This document shows, piece by piece, positions 1-8,579 of a DNA stretch of 61,863 bases. The stretch is taken from contig JAFSRD010000015.1 in NCBI GenBank assembly GCA_017446265.1, positions 1-61,863 of the forward strand. The letters run 5' to 3'. A program made the position numbers and the translations under genes. The stretch's first letter is position 1. Each line of letters opens with the position of its first letter. The notes under the pieces are model-generated. The model saw only the letters and a program-made list of their open reading frames with translations. It was not told the origin of the DNA and did no database searches. This DNA comes from Treponema sp. GTDB taxonomy: Bacteria; Spirochaetota; Spirochaetia; Treponematales; Treponemataceae.

Positions 1-376
1 CCGGCCCGCGCGCTTCTTCTTTGCTCCGCTTGAGCACATGCACTTGCGCATCCATAACGTTTTGCAAAACAGAGTAATGCGGAAACAGATTAAAGTTTTG
101 AAACACAAGCCCAACTTTAAGTGCTGCTTTCCGCAATGCAGTTTTGTCGCCATATACGCCGTTTTTTACAAGCGGTATGCCGCACACCGCAATTGAGCCA
201 GAATCAATTTTTTCTAGCTGCGTAATGCAACGCAAAATTGTAGACTTGCCGCTACCCGATGGACCTATGATGCCGAGTACTTCGCCTCTTTTTACTGTAA
301 ACGAAACATTTTTTACAACTTCCGTCGTGTCAAACGATTTTGAAATATTTTCAACTGCAATAATTTCTTCGCCCAT
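1..376 (-). CDS. Polar amino-acid ABC transporter ATP-binding protein (3' part outside window)
   Basis: This is the N-terminal part, about 125 residues, of a GlnQ/HisP-type ATPase that would power amino-acid uptake at the cytoplasmic face of the inner membrane. It starts MGEEIIAVENISKSF. The Walker A motif GPSGSGKST is followed by LRCITQLEKIDSGSI, and the Q-loop region FQNFNLFPHYSVLQNV is typical of the polar amino-acid subfamily. The signature and Walker B motifs lie beyond the window edge. It is the third gene of an operon after the binding protein and permease; the permease stop is 8 bases upstream. Function class is firm; the transported amino acid is not known. Confidence 0.93.
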   Translation of the reverse strand, partial: MGEEIIAVENISKSFDTTEVVKNVSFTVKRGEVLGIIGPSGSGKSTILRCITQLEKIDSGSIAVCGIPLVKNGVYGDKTALRKAALKVGLVFQNFNLFPHYSVLQNVMDAQVHVLKRSKEEARGP

Positions 377-384
377 GACGTGCC

Positions 385-1053
385 TCAACTATAATACGAA
401 AGTTTTTTTTCAATGTGCACGAATGTCGCTTCTACTGCCCAGTTCATCACAAGGTAAAAAATGCCCGCAATAAAAAGCGGCATGAACGAAAAGAGGCGGC
501 TCTGCGTTTCCTGCGCAACGCGCAAAAGTTCCGACACGCCAATCACTTGCACAAGCGCCGTGTCTTTGACAAGCGTAATCACTTCGTTGCCCATGGCAGG
601 CATAATGCGCTTTACCACTTGCGGCAAAATAATATGCAAAAACGTTTGCCATTTTGTGTAGCCAAGCACTTTTGCCGCCTCATACTGACCAACAGGAATG
701 GACGCTATGCCGCCGCGATAAATCTCTGCAAAATACGCCGCATAATTGACAATGAGCGCAACATTCGCTGCAACAAAACGCGGCCACGTAATGCGCAAAT
801 TCATGCCGAAATTGTTGTTGAGCCAAATGCACAGCAAGCTCGGTCCAAAGTACACGACAAGCAGTTGCAACATGAGCGGCGTGCCACGAATCACGAGCAA
901 AAATAGTTGTGCCGCCGCCGAAAGCGCTTTGTTTTTTGACATGCGCATTGCAGTAAGCGGAAGTGCGAGCGGCACAGAAAAAATGAGCGTAAAACAAAAT
1001 ACTTCGAGCGATGTTGCAGAACCTGCAAGCATCGCTTTAAGCATGTTCATCAT
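385..1053 (-). CDS. Polar amino-acid ABC transporter permease (HisM/GlnP type)
   Basis: A 222-residue integral membrane permease of the His/Glu/Gln/Arg uptake family. Several hydrophobic segments are visible (about residues 15-35, 45-70, 85-110 and 185-210). The family EAA loop is present as YEAAKVLGYTKWQTFLHIILPQ at about residues 120-141; it contacts the ATPase. Length matches the family (about 215-230). The first ATG touches the stop codon of the upstream binding-protein gene, and two more in-frame ATGs follow within four codons, so the exact start is uncertain by a few residues. Inferred job: the membrane channel of a three-gene amino-acid importer. Confidence 0.93.
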   Translation of the reverse strand: MMNMLKAMLAGSATSLEVFCFTLIFSVPLALPLTAMRMSKNKALSAAAQLFLLVIRGTPLMLQLLVVYFGPSLLCIWLNNNFGMNLRITWPRFVAANVALIVNYAAYFAEIYRGGIASIPVGQYEAAKVLGYTKWQTFLHIILPQVVKRIMPAMGNEVITLVKDTALVQVIGVSELLRVAQETQSRLFSFMPLFIAGIFYLVMNWAVEATFVHIEKKLSYYS

Positions 1054-1875
1054 TTATTTGCCGATTACGGAAATGTCACGCCCGAACCATTTCACAGAAA
1101 TTGCCGTAACTGTTCCGTCTGCTTGCATTTCTTCAAGAATGCTTTGCACTTTGTCGCGGAGCGCAACATCGCCTTTGCGAAAGCCCACGCCATACGACTC
1201 GCGCGCAAGAGCTTCCTCTACAACAACGAGAGGCTTGCCAGTTGCGGCAATGCTGTAGTTTGCAACAATGCTGTCGAGCACAACGCCATCAACGCCGCCA
1301 AGCTCCAAATCATTCAGCGCGGTTACATTGTCTTTTAGAAACACCTGCTCTTTGAGCAAAGACGCAAAGTCTTTGTTGCCGTCTACTGCTTCTTGCGCGC
1401 TTGAACCGCTTTGCAACGCAATCGTTTTTCCCGCCATGTCTGAAAGTTTTGCAATGCCGCTGTCGCTTCTGACAACAAGCACTTGCTCGTTGTTAAGATA
1501 CGGCTTTGTAAACGAAAGCGCTTTTTCGCGCTCTTCTGTCATTGTAAAGCCGTTCCAAATGCAGTCGATTTTTCCCGTTGCAAGCTCCATCTCTTTTGCG
1601 CTCCAGTCAATCGGCTGCGCTTTGAACTCTACCCCAAGACGACGCACCACTTCTTTTGCCAAATCAATATCGTATCCAACAATTTCATTTGATTCATTGC
1701 GAAAGCCAAGTGGCGGCAACGAGTCGTCAAGACCGAGCACAAACACGCCACGCGAAAGCAAATCGTCAAGCGATGTGTCCGCTTTTGGTGCGTCTTGTTT
1801 TTTGCATCCAACTGCCGCAAGCGCAAAAAGCGCTGCGACTGCCACAACATGTTTTGCCAAGTTTTTCATAATCAC
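1054..1875 (-). CDS. Amino-acid ABC transporter substrate-binding lipoprotein (SBP_bac_3)
   Basis: A 273-residue periplasmic solute-binding protein. The N-terminus has a positively charged start, a hydrophobic core and a lipobox ending AAVGC, so it should be lipid-anchored at the cysteine near residue 24. Family 3 features are seen in GVFVLGLDDSLPPLGFRNESNEIVGYDIDLAKEV and in the IDCIWNGFTMTEERE region. The start could be GTG at 1875 or the ATG two codons later at 1869; a GAGG element 7 bases before the GTG favours the GTG. Its promoter lies inside the 3' end of the cyclase gene. Permease and ATPase follow directly. The bound amino acid cannot be told from sequence. Confidence 0.93.
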   Translation of the reverse strand: MIMKNLAKHVVAVAALFALAAVGCKKQDAPKADTSLDDLLSRGVFVLGLDDSLPPLGFRNESNEIVGYDIDLAKEVVRRLGVEFKAQPIDWSAKEMELATGKIDCIWNGFTMTEEREKALSFTKPYLNNEQVLVVRSDSGIAKLSDMAGKTIALQSGSSAQEAVDGNKDFASLLKEQVFLKDNVTALNDLELGGVDGVVLDSIVANYSIAATGKPLVVVEEALARESYGVGFRKGDVALRDKVQSILEEMQADGTVTAISVKWFGRDISVIGK

Positions 1876-1894
1876 TCTATTACCTCGCTTATAG

Positions 1895-1924
1895 ATTATA
1901 TTTCTTGAAGCTCTGCTTCATCAA
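1895..1924 (-). promoter_or_regulatory. Sigma-70 promoter of the amino-acid ABC operon
   Basis: On the minus strand TTGATG, an 18-base spacer and TATAAT. The -35 box lies in the last codons of the cyclase gene. The predicted +1 near 1888 gives a short leader with a GAGG site before the GTG/ATG start. Confidence 0.6.
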
Positions 1925-3194
1925 GCATAGCATCAGCATCTTCAACATCTTCAGCATCTTCAAGTTTCGCATCTTCGAGCATTTCTTCACCAGTTTCGAC
2001 ATTCATTGCACCAACAAAATTATCATATTCTAAATTGATGCCTTCTTGCAGACCAAGCAGCTGGTACACTTCTATTGGTTTGCTTATGCCGCGTAAAGAA
2101 ACATAGCCGAGGCTGCTGCACTCAAAATACGCTTTAACAATATCGTATGTAGCGCCGCTTATGAGAATAGCAGTGCTGAACTCTTTGTTTGCATTTTCAA
2201 GACGAGACGCTATGTTTACGTTGCCGCCAATAACAGTATAATCAAGCCGCTGCAACGATCCGATATTGCCCACTACCATGTCGCCAGAATTTATTCCGAT
2301 GCGCGTAAACAGCGGTTTTTTAATAAGATTTTCGTGAATGAGTTGCTCGTTCAGCACAGCTTCCATACGCTTCATGCGAATGGCAGCAAGACAGCAGCGC
2401 ACAGCGTGGTCTTCCAAACTGTGCGGCGCACCAAAAAAAGCCATGATTGCATCGCCTTCAAATTTATCTATCGTGCCGCCGAGCGCAATGATGACTTGAC
2501 TCATCTCGTTAAGATAGAGATTGAGCACACGCACAAGTTGGATAGGGTCCATGCCGTCTGAAAGCTCGGTAAATCCGCGCAAATCAGTAAACAGACACGT
2601 AAGGAATTTTTTTTCGCCGCCAGGACGAATAACATCGGGATTGTGCAGACTGTCTTCCACAATATCAGGAGAAACATAATGCGAAAAGGCATCATGCAAT
2701 CTGTTGAGCTCCGCCTTTGTTGTCGAAGCCTCGCAATACAGCAATGCTTTATTCAAAATGCGCACAAGCGGAATAAGCGCGGCTGCCTGTGTTTTTGTAT
2801 ATGCACTGCTGTCCGAAGGCTGTCCTACATAGAGATATCCATTTGATGTGTTGCCAACTTTATATGAAAACGACAGGCAACCAGACTCATGAAAAAACAG
2901 AATGTCATTTTTTACAGCAGCGTTTTTTCGCTCTTGAATGCACTGCTCAATGTTACAGTCGCAATCTTTCAATTTAATAAAAAACTGATTTTTCGATATG
3001 CTTTTATTTTCATCGTCTACCGCTGTGTCATCTAAAAATAAAACAAAACTTGGATGCAGCTTGCTGACAATCCATCGTGCTGCATCGCGGTAAATATCGC
3101 GTGGAAGCGTGAGATGCAAAAGCTCCTTTTCAATTTTATCATACTCTGCTGGAACAACAACAAAACGTGCATTTTCTTTTTTAACTGCAACCAT
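1896..3194 (-). CDS. Class III adenylate/guanylate cyclase
   Basis: A 432-residue soluble protein. Residues 1-190 form an unrecognised sensory-type region; residues about 195-380 are a class III cyclase catalytic domain that would make cAMP or cGMP. The first metal-binding Asp is in FTDLRGFTE (about D204), the second in KFEGDAIMAFFGAP, and the transition-state residues are in VNIASRLE, so the site looks complete. The last 30 residues are an acidic Ala/Asp/Glu-rich tail built from short repeats (EDAEDVEDADAMLDEAE). A standard SD (AAGGAG) precedes the ATG. No cyclic-nucleotide receptor gene is visible nearby. ATP versus GTP specificity is not predicted. Confidence 0.92.
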   Translation of the reverse strand: MVAVKKENARFVVVPAEYDKIEKELLHLTLPRDIYRDAARWIVSKLHPSFVLFLDDTAVDDENKSISKNQFFIKLKDCDCNIEQCIQERKNAAVKNDILFFHESGCLSFSYKVGNTSNGYLYVGQPSDSSAYTKTQAAALIPLVRILNKALLYCEASTTKAELNRLHDAFSHYVSPDIVEDSLHNPDVIRPGGEKKFLTCLFTDLRGFTELSDGMDPIQLVRVLNLYLNEMSQVIIALGGTIDKFEGDAIMAFFGAPHSLEDHAVRCCLAAIRMKRMEAVLNEQLIHENLIKKPLFTRIGINSGDMVVGNIGSLQRLDYTVIGGNVNIASRLENANKEFSTAILISGATYDIVKAYFECSSLGYVSLRGISKPIEVYQLLGLQEGINLEYDNFVGAMNVETGEEMLEDAKLEDAEDVEDADAMLDEAELQEI

Positions 3195-3215
3195 ACTGGT
3201 TTTTACTCCTTATAT

Positions 3216-3244
3216 ATTTTAGCAAACTGCTTTGCCATGCGCAA
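3216..3244 (-). promoter_or_regulatory. Promoter of the cyclase gene
   Basis: TTGCGC, a 17-base spacer and TAAAAT on the minus strand. It overlaps the 3' end of argH. Predicted +1 near 3209 lies at the AAGGAG Shine-Dalgarno, leaving a leader of about 15 bases. Confidence 0.55.
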
Positions 3245-4640
3245 ATTGCTTGAGCGCAGCAATCTGCTTTTCTACGCATTCAGGAGCAGGAGCGCCTTCA
3301 GTTTTTCGTGCTGAAAGACACGAATCTACATTGAGCTGCGCAAAAATATCTTCCTCAATTGCAGGCGAACACTGCTTGAACTCTGCAAGCGAAAGTTCTG
3401 CAAGCGCACATTTTTTTTTGAGCGCGAGTTTTACCGCGTGCGCTGCAATGCCGTGAGCCGTTCTAAACGGAATATTTTTTTTCACAAGATACTCCGCTAC
3501 ATCTGTTGCGTTCAAATAGCCGTTGCCGCATGCGCGCTTCATAGCATCTGCATTCCACGTTGCAGTTGCAATCATGTTTGTGAACACGCTCACGCACGAG
3601 CTCACTGTGTCAAGCGCGTCGAACAAACTCTCTTTATCTTCCTGCATGTCTCGGTTGTAGGCAAGCGGCAAACCTTTCATCATCACAAGAAGCGCAATCA
3701 AATCGCCATATACTTTGCCTGTTCTGCCACGAATAAGTTCTGCAAAGTCAGGATTTTTTTTCTGCGGCATAAGCGAACTGCCTGTTGACCATTTTTCGCT
3801 GAGTTCAATAAACGAAAACTCGCTTGATGCCCACAACACAACTTCCTCGCAACACCGCGAAAGATGCATTTGCAAGATAGCAAGCGCGCTTGTTATTTCA
3901 ATACAGTAGTCGCGGTCGGAAACGCTGTCAAGAGAATTGGGCGTAACTCCTGCAAAACCGAGCAACTCCGCCTCATATGAGCGGTCGAGCGGCAGCGTGC
4001 TTCCTGCAAGCGCGCCAGAACCAATCGGCGAAAAAGCAATACGCTTGAGCGCGTCTGAAAGCCGCTCTACATCACGCACAAAGCTCCATGCCCACGCGCA
4101 CAGGTGATGGGCAAGCGTTACGATTTGTGCATGCTGCATATGCGTAAAACCTGGCATGGGCGACGATGTGTGCTTTTCCGCAATGAAAACAAGCGTTTCT
4201 ACAAGCGCGCAAAGCTGCCGCTGCAACTCTGGCACAACGCGGCGCACATACAGTCGCTCATCAAGCGCAATCTGGTCGTTGCGGCTTCTGCCCGTATGAA
4301 CTTTCTTGCCCGCTTCGCCTATTCTGTCCGTAAGGCACGCTTCTATGAACGAGTGAATATCTTCGGAAGAATCGTCTATTTTAAGCGCACCTGATGCAAT
4401 GTCATCATCAATTGCAGCAAGCGCGTCACACATCTCGTCAGCTTCTTCTTGCGAAATAAGCTTTGAGCGCGCAAGCATTTGAACATGCGCTTTGCTTCCG
4501 AGAATGTCGTCGTGCGCCATGCGCTCATCAACATGAATTGAAGTTTCAAAAGCCACCGCTTCTGCATCAGGACCGTCGCTAAATCGTCCGTGCCACAACG
4601 CTGCGTGATTGTCTTCGGTCATAGTGCCGTGCGTTTCCAT
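3219..4640 (-). CDS. argH: Argininosuccinate lyase
   Basis: Cytosolic enzyme splitting argininosuccinate into arginine and fumarate, last step of arginine synthesis. The N-terminal LWHGRFSDGPD matches the family LWGGRF start. The fumarase/aspartase signature GSSLMPQKKNPDFAELIRGR is intact, and TGRSRNDQIALD is the second conserved region. An open frame reaches back to 4787, but a promoter at 4647-4675 has its predicted +1 exactly on the ATG at 4640 (METHGTMTEDN), giving 473 residues, close to the family's 455-475. The next ATG at 4622 is the alternative. There is no Shine-Dalgarno, so the mRNA is probably leaderless. No other arginine gene is near. Confidence 0.93.
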   Translation of the reverse strand: METHGTMTEDNHAALWHGRFSDGPDAEAVAFETSIHVDERMAHDDILGSKAHVQMLARSKLISQEEADEMCDALAAIDDDIASGALKIDDSSEDIHSFIEACLTDRIGEAGKKVHTGRSRNDQIALDERLYVRRVVPELQRQLCALVETLVFIAEKHTSSPMPGFTHMQHAQIVTLAHHLCAWAWSFVRDVERLSDALKRIAFSPIGSGALAGSTLPLDRSYEAELLGFAGVTPNSLDSVSDRDYCIEITSALAILQMHLSRCCEEVVLWASSEFSFIELSEKWSTGSSLMPQKKNPDFAELIRGRTGKVYGDLIALLVMMKGLPLAYNRDMQEDKESLFDALDTVSSCVSVFTNMIATATWNADAMKRACGNGYLNATDVAEYLVKKNIPFRTAHGIAAHAVKLALKKKCALAELSLAEFKQCSPAIEEDIFAQLNVDSCLSARKTEGAPAPECVEKQIAALKQFAHGKAVC

Positions 4641-4646
4641 ATGAGG

Positions 4647-4675
4647 ATTATAGCGCATAGCCTTTTCTTTTACAA
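4647..4675 (-). promoter_or_regulatory. argH promoter, predicted leaderless start
   Basis: TTGTAA, a 17-base spacer and a perfect TATAAT on the minus strand. Counting the last -10 base as -7 places +1 at 4640, the A of the argH ATG. Confidence 0.6.
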
Positions 4676-4691
4676 CAATGCGTGCGTGCGC

Positions 4692-4720
4692 TTGACTAAA
4701 CAAAACTTTAGCGCTATGAT
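4692..4720 (+). promoter_or_regulatory. Promoter of the small zinc-ribbon gene
   Basis: TTGACT, a 17-base spacer and TATGAT on the plus strand, diverging from argH. The leader of about 21 bases holds AAGGAGG ahead of the ATG at 4748. Confidence 0.7.
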
Positions 4721-4747
4721 ATATAGAATTCTTCAAGGAGGAATAAT

Positions 4748-4921
4748 ATGGCTGGAGCAAGTAAAAACTCGCGTACAACTGTCGCAACGCAAAAATTCAT
4801 GTGCCCTGACTGCGGCGGTGAAATTATAATGAAAACGATGATTGAAAAAGGCAGAATAAAAAATCAAGCAGAGTGTTCAAAATGCAAGCGCATAGAACGC
4901 CGCCCAAAAGATTTTAAATAA
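4748..4921 (+). CDS. Small zinc-ribbon protein, 57 residues
   Basis: A short basic protein starting MAGASKNSRTTVATQKF. It has two cysteine pairs, CPDC near residue 19 and CSKC near residue 43, which should bind one zinc ion. The flanks are Lys/Arg-rich, as in small ribosomal or RNA-binding zinc-ribbon proteins such as L33-like polypeptides, but I do not recognise a named family. It is well supported as a real gene: strong promoter, perfect Shine-Dalgarno AAGGAGG seven bases before the ATG, and a terminator downstream. It stands alone on the plus strand between divergent argH and convergent plsC. Confidence 0.85.
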   Translation: MAGASKNSRTTVATQKFMCPDCGGEIIMKTMIEKGRIKNQAECSKCKRIERRPKDFK

Positions 4922-4944
4922 TCGCTTTTCTATATCATTGTAAC

Positions 4945-4998
4945 GGGGCTGTCCTTGATGAAGTTTAAAAACTTATGAGGCAGCCCTTTATTTTTTTT
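4945..4998 (+). terminator. Rho-independent terminator of the zinc-ribbon gene
   Basis: GGGCTGTCC pairs with GGCAGCCC around a loop that itself contains the inverted repeat AAGTTT/AAACTT, followed by a long T tract. The stem sequence GGCTGTCC recurs in two other terminators of this window (33087-33130 and 44929-44959). Confidence 0.75.
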
Positions 4999-5740
4999 CG
5001 CTGCGCCACTCATCAAGTTGCTTTTGTACGAGCGCAGGCGCTTCATCTAGTATTGCCGCTTCAGCCTCTTTTGATTGCGGCGAATCGTAAATCTTCATAA
5101 CTTTTACGCGATATGCGCCGTTCGTTAATTTTGTCATAATCGTCTTTATATTGCTTATCTGCCAGCCGCCGTCAAGCGCACAGAGCACAACAGGCAATTT
5201 CGTCGCTTGTGCAAGTTTTCTAAATCCTGCAGAATAAAATTTTCCCACGTTGCCGTCTTTTGTGCGCGTTCCTTCAGGAAACAGCACTGGTATTTGATTT
5301 CGCTCAAGCACACGATTTGCAAATTGCTCTATAGCCTTCATTGTCGTAACAGGCTTTGCGCGACGAGAAATAAAACAGTGCTCCTGCGTGCGCAACATTT
5401 CAGATACAAGTGGCACATGGCGGCTCAACTCTGCTTTTGCGATAAACCGTAAATCACGCTCGTGCAGATACCGCATAAAAAGCGGAATATCAAGAAGGCT
5501 TTGATGATTAGATATTATCATATACTGCGGCGGAAGCTTGTCGAAATTATCTTTGTAGCCGATGAATCTGAAATGCTTGTAGCACGTAAGAATGGAAAAC
5601 AAACGAGGCGCAAGCGTTTTTACAATGTAATCAGAAATCCTCATGCTCAATTTTTTTGAAACAGGGTACACGAGCGTATTAAGAATAGATGGCGGTATAA
5701 CCATTCCAAAAAGACAGCATAATGTAATAATATTCGACAT
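4988..5740 (-). CDS. plsC: 1-acyl-sn-glycerol-3-phosphate acyltransferase
   Basis: A 250-residue membrane-associated enzyme that acylates lysophosphatidic acid to phosphatidic acid in phospholipid synthesis. The catalytic NHxxxxD motif is NHQSLLD at about residue 78, and the substrate motif FPEGTR is at about residue 155. The N-terminus has a hydrophobic segment (residues 1-25) for membrane attachment. Length fits the family. Its promoter (TTGACA-17-TATTAT, 5750-5778) overlaps the end of the upstream helicase gene and puts +1 within three bases of the ATG; no SD is present, so translation is probably leaderless. Confidence 0.92.
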   Translation of the reverse strand: MSNIITLCCLFGMVIPPSILNTLVYPVSKKLSMRISDYIVKTLAPRLFSILTCYKHFRFIGYKDNFDKLPPQYMIISNHQSLLDIPLFMRYLHERDLRFIAKAELSRHVPLVSEMLRTQEHCFISRRAKPVTTMKAIEQFANRVLERNQIPVLFPEGTRTKDGNVGKFYSAGFRKLAQATKLPVVLCALDGGWQISNIKTIMTKLTNGAYRVKVMKIYDSPQSKEAEAAILDEAPALVQKQLDEWRSEKK

Positions 5741-5749
5741 ATTTTTATT

Positions 5750-5778
5750 ATAATATAGACAAACGGCTCACCTGTCAA
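5750..5778 (-). promoter_or_regulatory. plsC promoter, predicted near-leaderless
   Basis: TTGACA, 17 bases and TATTAT on the minus strand. The -35 box sits over the stop codon of the helicase gene. Predicted +1 is 5743, three bases from the ATG at 5740. Confidence 0.6.
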
Positions 5779-7930
5779 ATAGCAATTTTTCAACTTCGGC
5801 AACAAGTACGTCGAGCGTCTCGTACATCCGCTTTGACTCTGGAACGCTGCCTAAAAAGATAGAACCGTACCGTTTCTCATAAACTCGTTTGTCAAGCAGC
5901 ACTACAGCTCCCCTGTCGTCACTCCTTCTAAGAAGTCGACCGAATCCCTGTCTGAATTTTATAACTGATTCAGGCACGCTCAATTCCATAAACGAATTGC
6001 CACCGCGCTTGGCAATCGCTTCTGCACGCGCAGTGAATACAGGGTCGTTCGGTACCGTGAACGGCAGCTTGACAAGTATTACTTGCGAAAGCGACTCACC
6101 GGGTACATCAACTCCCTGCCAAAATGAATCAGTGGCGAACAGCACGCTTGAAACATGCTCGCGAAACTTGTCGAGCAGACGCGCGTTATCGTCATCTCCT
6201 TGCTGCAAAAGAAGACCGTCAAACGAATGCAAGCGCTGCCGCACATCGCTGAACGTAGAGCGAAGCATGTCATATGATGTGAATAAAACAAGCGTACGCC
6301 CACACGCAGCAACAATGAGACGCGCAACAGCAGCTATGACAAACTGTGAAAACGCAACAACATCTTCTGGAAACGGCGCGTCGTTCGGAACGGCAAAAAG
6401 CAAATTCTTCTTATAAGGAAAGGGAGACGGAAATTCGCCGAGCAAAATTCGCCCTTCATCAGCAAAAGAAATGCCCGAACGGCGCATCCACCATGAAAAA
6501 TTGCGATTGATGCCGAGCGTTGCAGATGTGCATACGACGCTTTCCATAGGCTCGAATACGCCCGAATTCATAAGCGGTGCAATGTCAAGCGGCGTTTTTG
6601 TAAAAACAGCATATTGCCGCTCCTCATCTTTTGCAAACGCGGAATCTTTTGGCAAGATTTTTTTCTGAATCCAAAACACCATATCCTGCTTTTCTTCCCA
6701 CTGCACAAAATCATGTAGCAGCAGAACAGCGGCATCAAGACGGCGTACTGCAAGTTTTGCTTCCCAATATGCAGGAGCAGTCTTGTCATCGTCTGCAATG
6801 CCCTGCATGAGTTCTTTTACGAGCAACGTGAGCGATGAAAGCGACTTGGCAAGCGCAGACAAAAGCGAAAGCAGCGGACCAAAGTTGCGTGCAGTGTCGC
6901 TGCATAAGCGCATGGCAAAACTGTCGCCAAATAAATCGCGCGCTACCGTTTCTACATTTGCTATATCGCTTTTAATCCGATTCACTATGGCAGATGCGGC
7001 AACAACTTTTTCTTCTGCTGAACAAAGAATTGCAAGCGTAAAGATATAGCCAGCATCAACATTTTTTCGCTTGCGATATAATAAATTTATCTGCCGCAAA
7101 ATTGCAAATTTATTAACATCACTGCTAAAAAAACTTGTGGCCGCGTTTTCAATGCCGTGCGCTTCGTCAAAAATAATGCGGCGGTATGGCGGAAGCACAG
7201 CTGCGTCGTCATATCCGCTGCCCGCCATGCGCGATTCTATGTCAGCAAACAGCAAGTGATGATTTACCACAAGCACCTGCGCGCTTGCAGCTTCTTTGCG
7301 CACTTTCATCACAAAACATTGTGAATAATACGGACACCTGGCTCCCATGCATGCGTCGCTTTCGCTTTTTATGCGCGACCAAATTTTCTCGCTCGGCATA
7401 AACGGCATATCGCTTTTGCTTCCTGTCGTACTCTTTTCTGCCCATGCAGCAATCGCATCAAACAACTCCGTCTCGCCGCCAAAAAGTTCACGGTCAGAAG
7501 CTGCATCAGCAAGGCGGCGCATGCACACATAATTTTGCCTGCCTTTTACGAGCACTGCTTTCAACTCTTTTTCAAGCATCCGCTTTGCAGCAGGAATATC
7601 TTTTTCAAAAAGCTGTTGCTGCAAATTTATTGTGCCAGTGGAAATAATGATGCGCTCGTTGTTTTCAATTGACCACAACATTGCGGGAATAAGATACGCG
7701 TATGATTTTCCTACGCCTGTTCCCGCTTCAAACACGCCTATTGCATTTTTATTAAACGCTTCTGCAATGCGACGAAGCAGCGCAACTTGCATAGGACGTT
7801 CTTCGTACAGTTCAGACTGCATGGAAAGCGGTCCGCCTGCTTCAAGATACAATGCTGTTGCATCTATATCGAGCCTTTTTATTTCTCTTTGCTTCCTGTC
7901 CTCTGCATCTGAAAAATAATCATCATTCAT
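5768..7930 (-). CDS. DinG/XPD-type ATP-dependent DNA helicase
   Basis: A 720-residue superfamily 2 helicase. Walker A is FEAGTGVGKSY (about residues 67-77) and the DEAH box is FDEAHGIENA. Four cysteines in the expected place (YVCMRRL, then CMGARCPYYSQC) should hold a 4Fe-4S cluster as in DinG and XPD. C-terminal motifs include ATDSFWQGVDVPG and FRQGFGRLLRR. The family unwinds DNA 5' to 3' in repair. The frame stays open to 7990, touching the stop of the HAD gene, but MNDDYF at 7930 with GGTGG upstream is preferred. It is likely cotranscribed with tRNA-Glu and the HAD gene. Confidence 0.9.
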   Translation of the reverse strand: MNDDYFSDAEDRKQREIKRLDIDATALYLEAGGPLSMQSELYEERPMQVALLRRIAEAFNKNAIGVFEAGTGVGKSYAYLIPAMLWSIENNERIIISTGTINLQQQLFEKDIPAAKRMLEKELKAVLVKGRQNYVCMRRLADAASDRELFGGETELFDAIAAWAEKSTTGSKSDMPFMPSEKIWSRIKSESDACMGARCPYYSQCFVMKVRKEAASAQVLVVNHHLLFADIESRMAGSGYDDAAVLPPYRRIIFDEAHGIENAATSFFSSDVNKFAILRQINLLYRKRKNVDAGYIFTLAILCSAEEKVVAASAIVNRIKSDIANVETVARDLFGDSFAMRLCSDTARNFGPLLSLLSALAKSLSSLTLLVKELMQGIADDDKTAPAYWEAKLAVRRLDAAVLLLHDFVQWEEKQDMVFWIQKKILPKDSAFAKDEERQYAVFTKTPLDIAPLMNSGVFEPMESVVCTSATLGINRNFSWWMRRSGISFADEGRILLGEFPSPFPYKKNLLFAVPNDAPFPEDVVAFSQFVIAAVARLIVAACGRTLVLFTSYDMLRSTFSDVRQRLHSFDGLLLQQGDDDNARLLDKFREHVSSVLFATDSFWQGVDVPGESLSQVILVKLPFTVPNDPVFTARAEAIAKRGGNSFMELSVPESVIKFRQGFGRLLRRSDDRGAVVLLDKRVYEKRYGSIFLGSVPESKRMYETLDVLVAEVEKLLFDR

Positions 7931-7990
7931 ATCTGCGCCACCGCACTTCAGAGAAAGTATAGAGCATTTTAAAGATTTCGCCGAGTGCAA

Positions 7991-8575
7991 CTATAAAACA
8001 GCGTTCCGCAGTTTGTCTACAGACGACCACGCAAATTCATCACAAAAATGCAACCCATTGATGCCGCATGCTCTTGCAGCAGCAACATTAGCTTGCGTAT
8101 CGTCAGTAAAAAATGCATCGTTTGCTTCAACGTCTTCTGCTTTCAGAATATATTCAAAAAAAGCTGCATTAGGCTTAACAAGGTGCATGCGCTGTGAAAG
8201 ATAGCATTCGTCAAATAGCTGCGCCAGATTGCCGCACGCATTCATCGCTTGCCAATGAAGCTCACATGTATTTGAGCCACAGACAACTCGTTTTCCCTGC
8301 GCTTTCATCTCTTTAATAATTTCAATTACAGGTTCATTCACATACGGCGTAAATAAATCAATAAGCGGGTCAGCGTTTTCGTCTACTTTGAATTTTTGTG
8401 CAGCTGCAAGCCACCAGGCTTTTGGAGAAAGCGAGCCGTCCATGACGGCAGACTCGTGCTGCATATAATGCGCATACAAATCTTTTTCTACAATGTGATA
8501 TTTTTTAGCAATTTTTCCAATCGTTTGAAAATTGAAAATACACACGCCACCGAGGTCAAATATGTATAATTTCAT
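7991..8575 (-). CDS. HAD-superfamily hydrolase, YihX-like
   Basis: A 194-residue cytosolic phosphatase-type protein. Motif I is IFDLGGV, where the usual second Asp of DxD is Gly, as in the YihX subgroup. Motif II is CGSNT, motif III lies at KPNAAFFEYIL, and motif IV is FFTDDTQANVAAA. Substrate is not predicted; YihX-type enzymes act on sugar phosphates. MKLYIFDLGG is the only reasonable start. The ATG is four bases after the end of tRNA-Glu, and the only Shine-Dalgarno, AGGAG, is part of the tRNA acceptor stem. The DinG-type helicase gene follows. Confidence 0.85.
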   Translation of the reverse strand: MKLYIFDLGGVCIFNFQTIGKIAKKYHIVEKDLYAHYMQHESAVMDGSLSPKAWWLAAAQKFKVDENADPLIDLFTPYVNEPVIEIIKEMKAQGKRVVCGSNTCELHWQAMNACGNLAQLFDECYLSQRMHLVKPNAAFFEYILKAEDVEANDAFFTDDTQANVAAARACGINGLHFCDEFAWSSVDKLRNAVL

Positions 8576-8579
8576 AATT

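Noticed and set aside
144..906. Plus-strand frames across the amino-acid transporter genes
   Set aside because: They mirror the ATPase and permease, which carry clear family motifs; the mirror frames carry none.
4641..4787. N-terminal extension of ArgH to 4787
   Set aside because: It runs over two divergent promoters and the start of the zinc-ribbon gene, and the family N-terminus LWxGRF lies near 4605.
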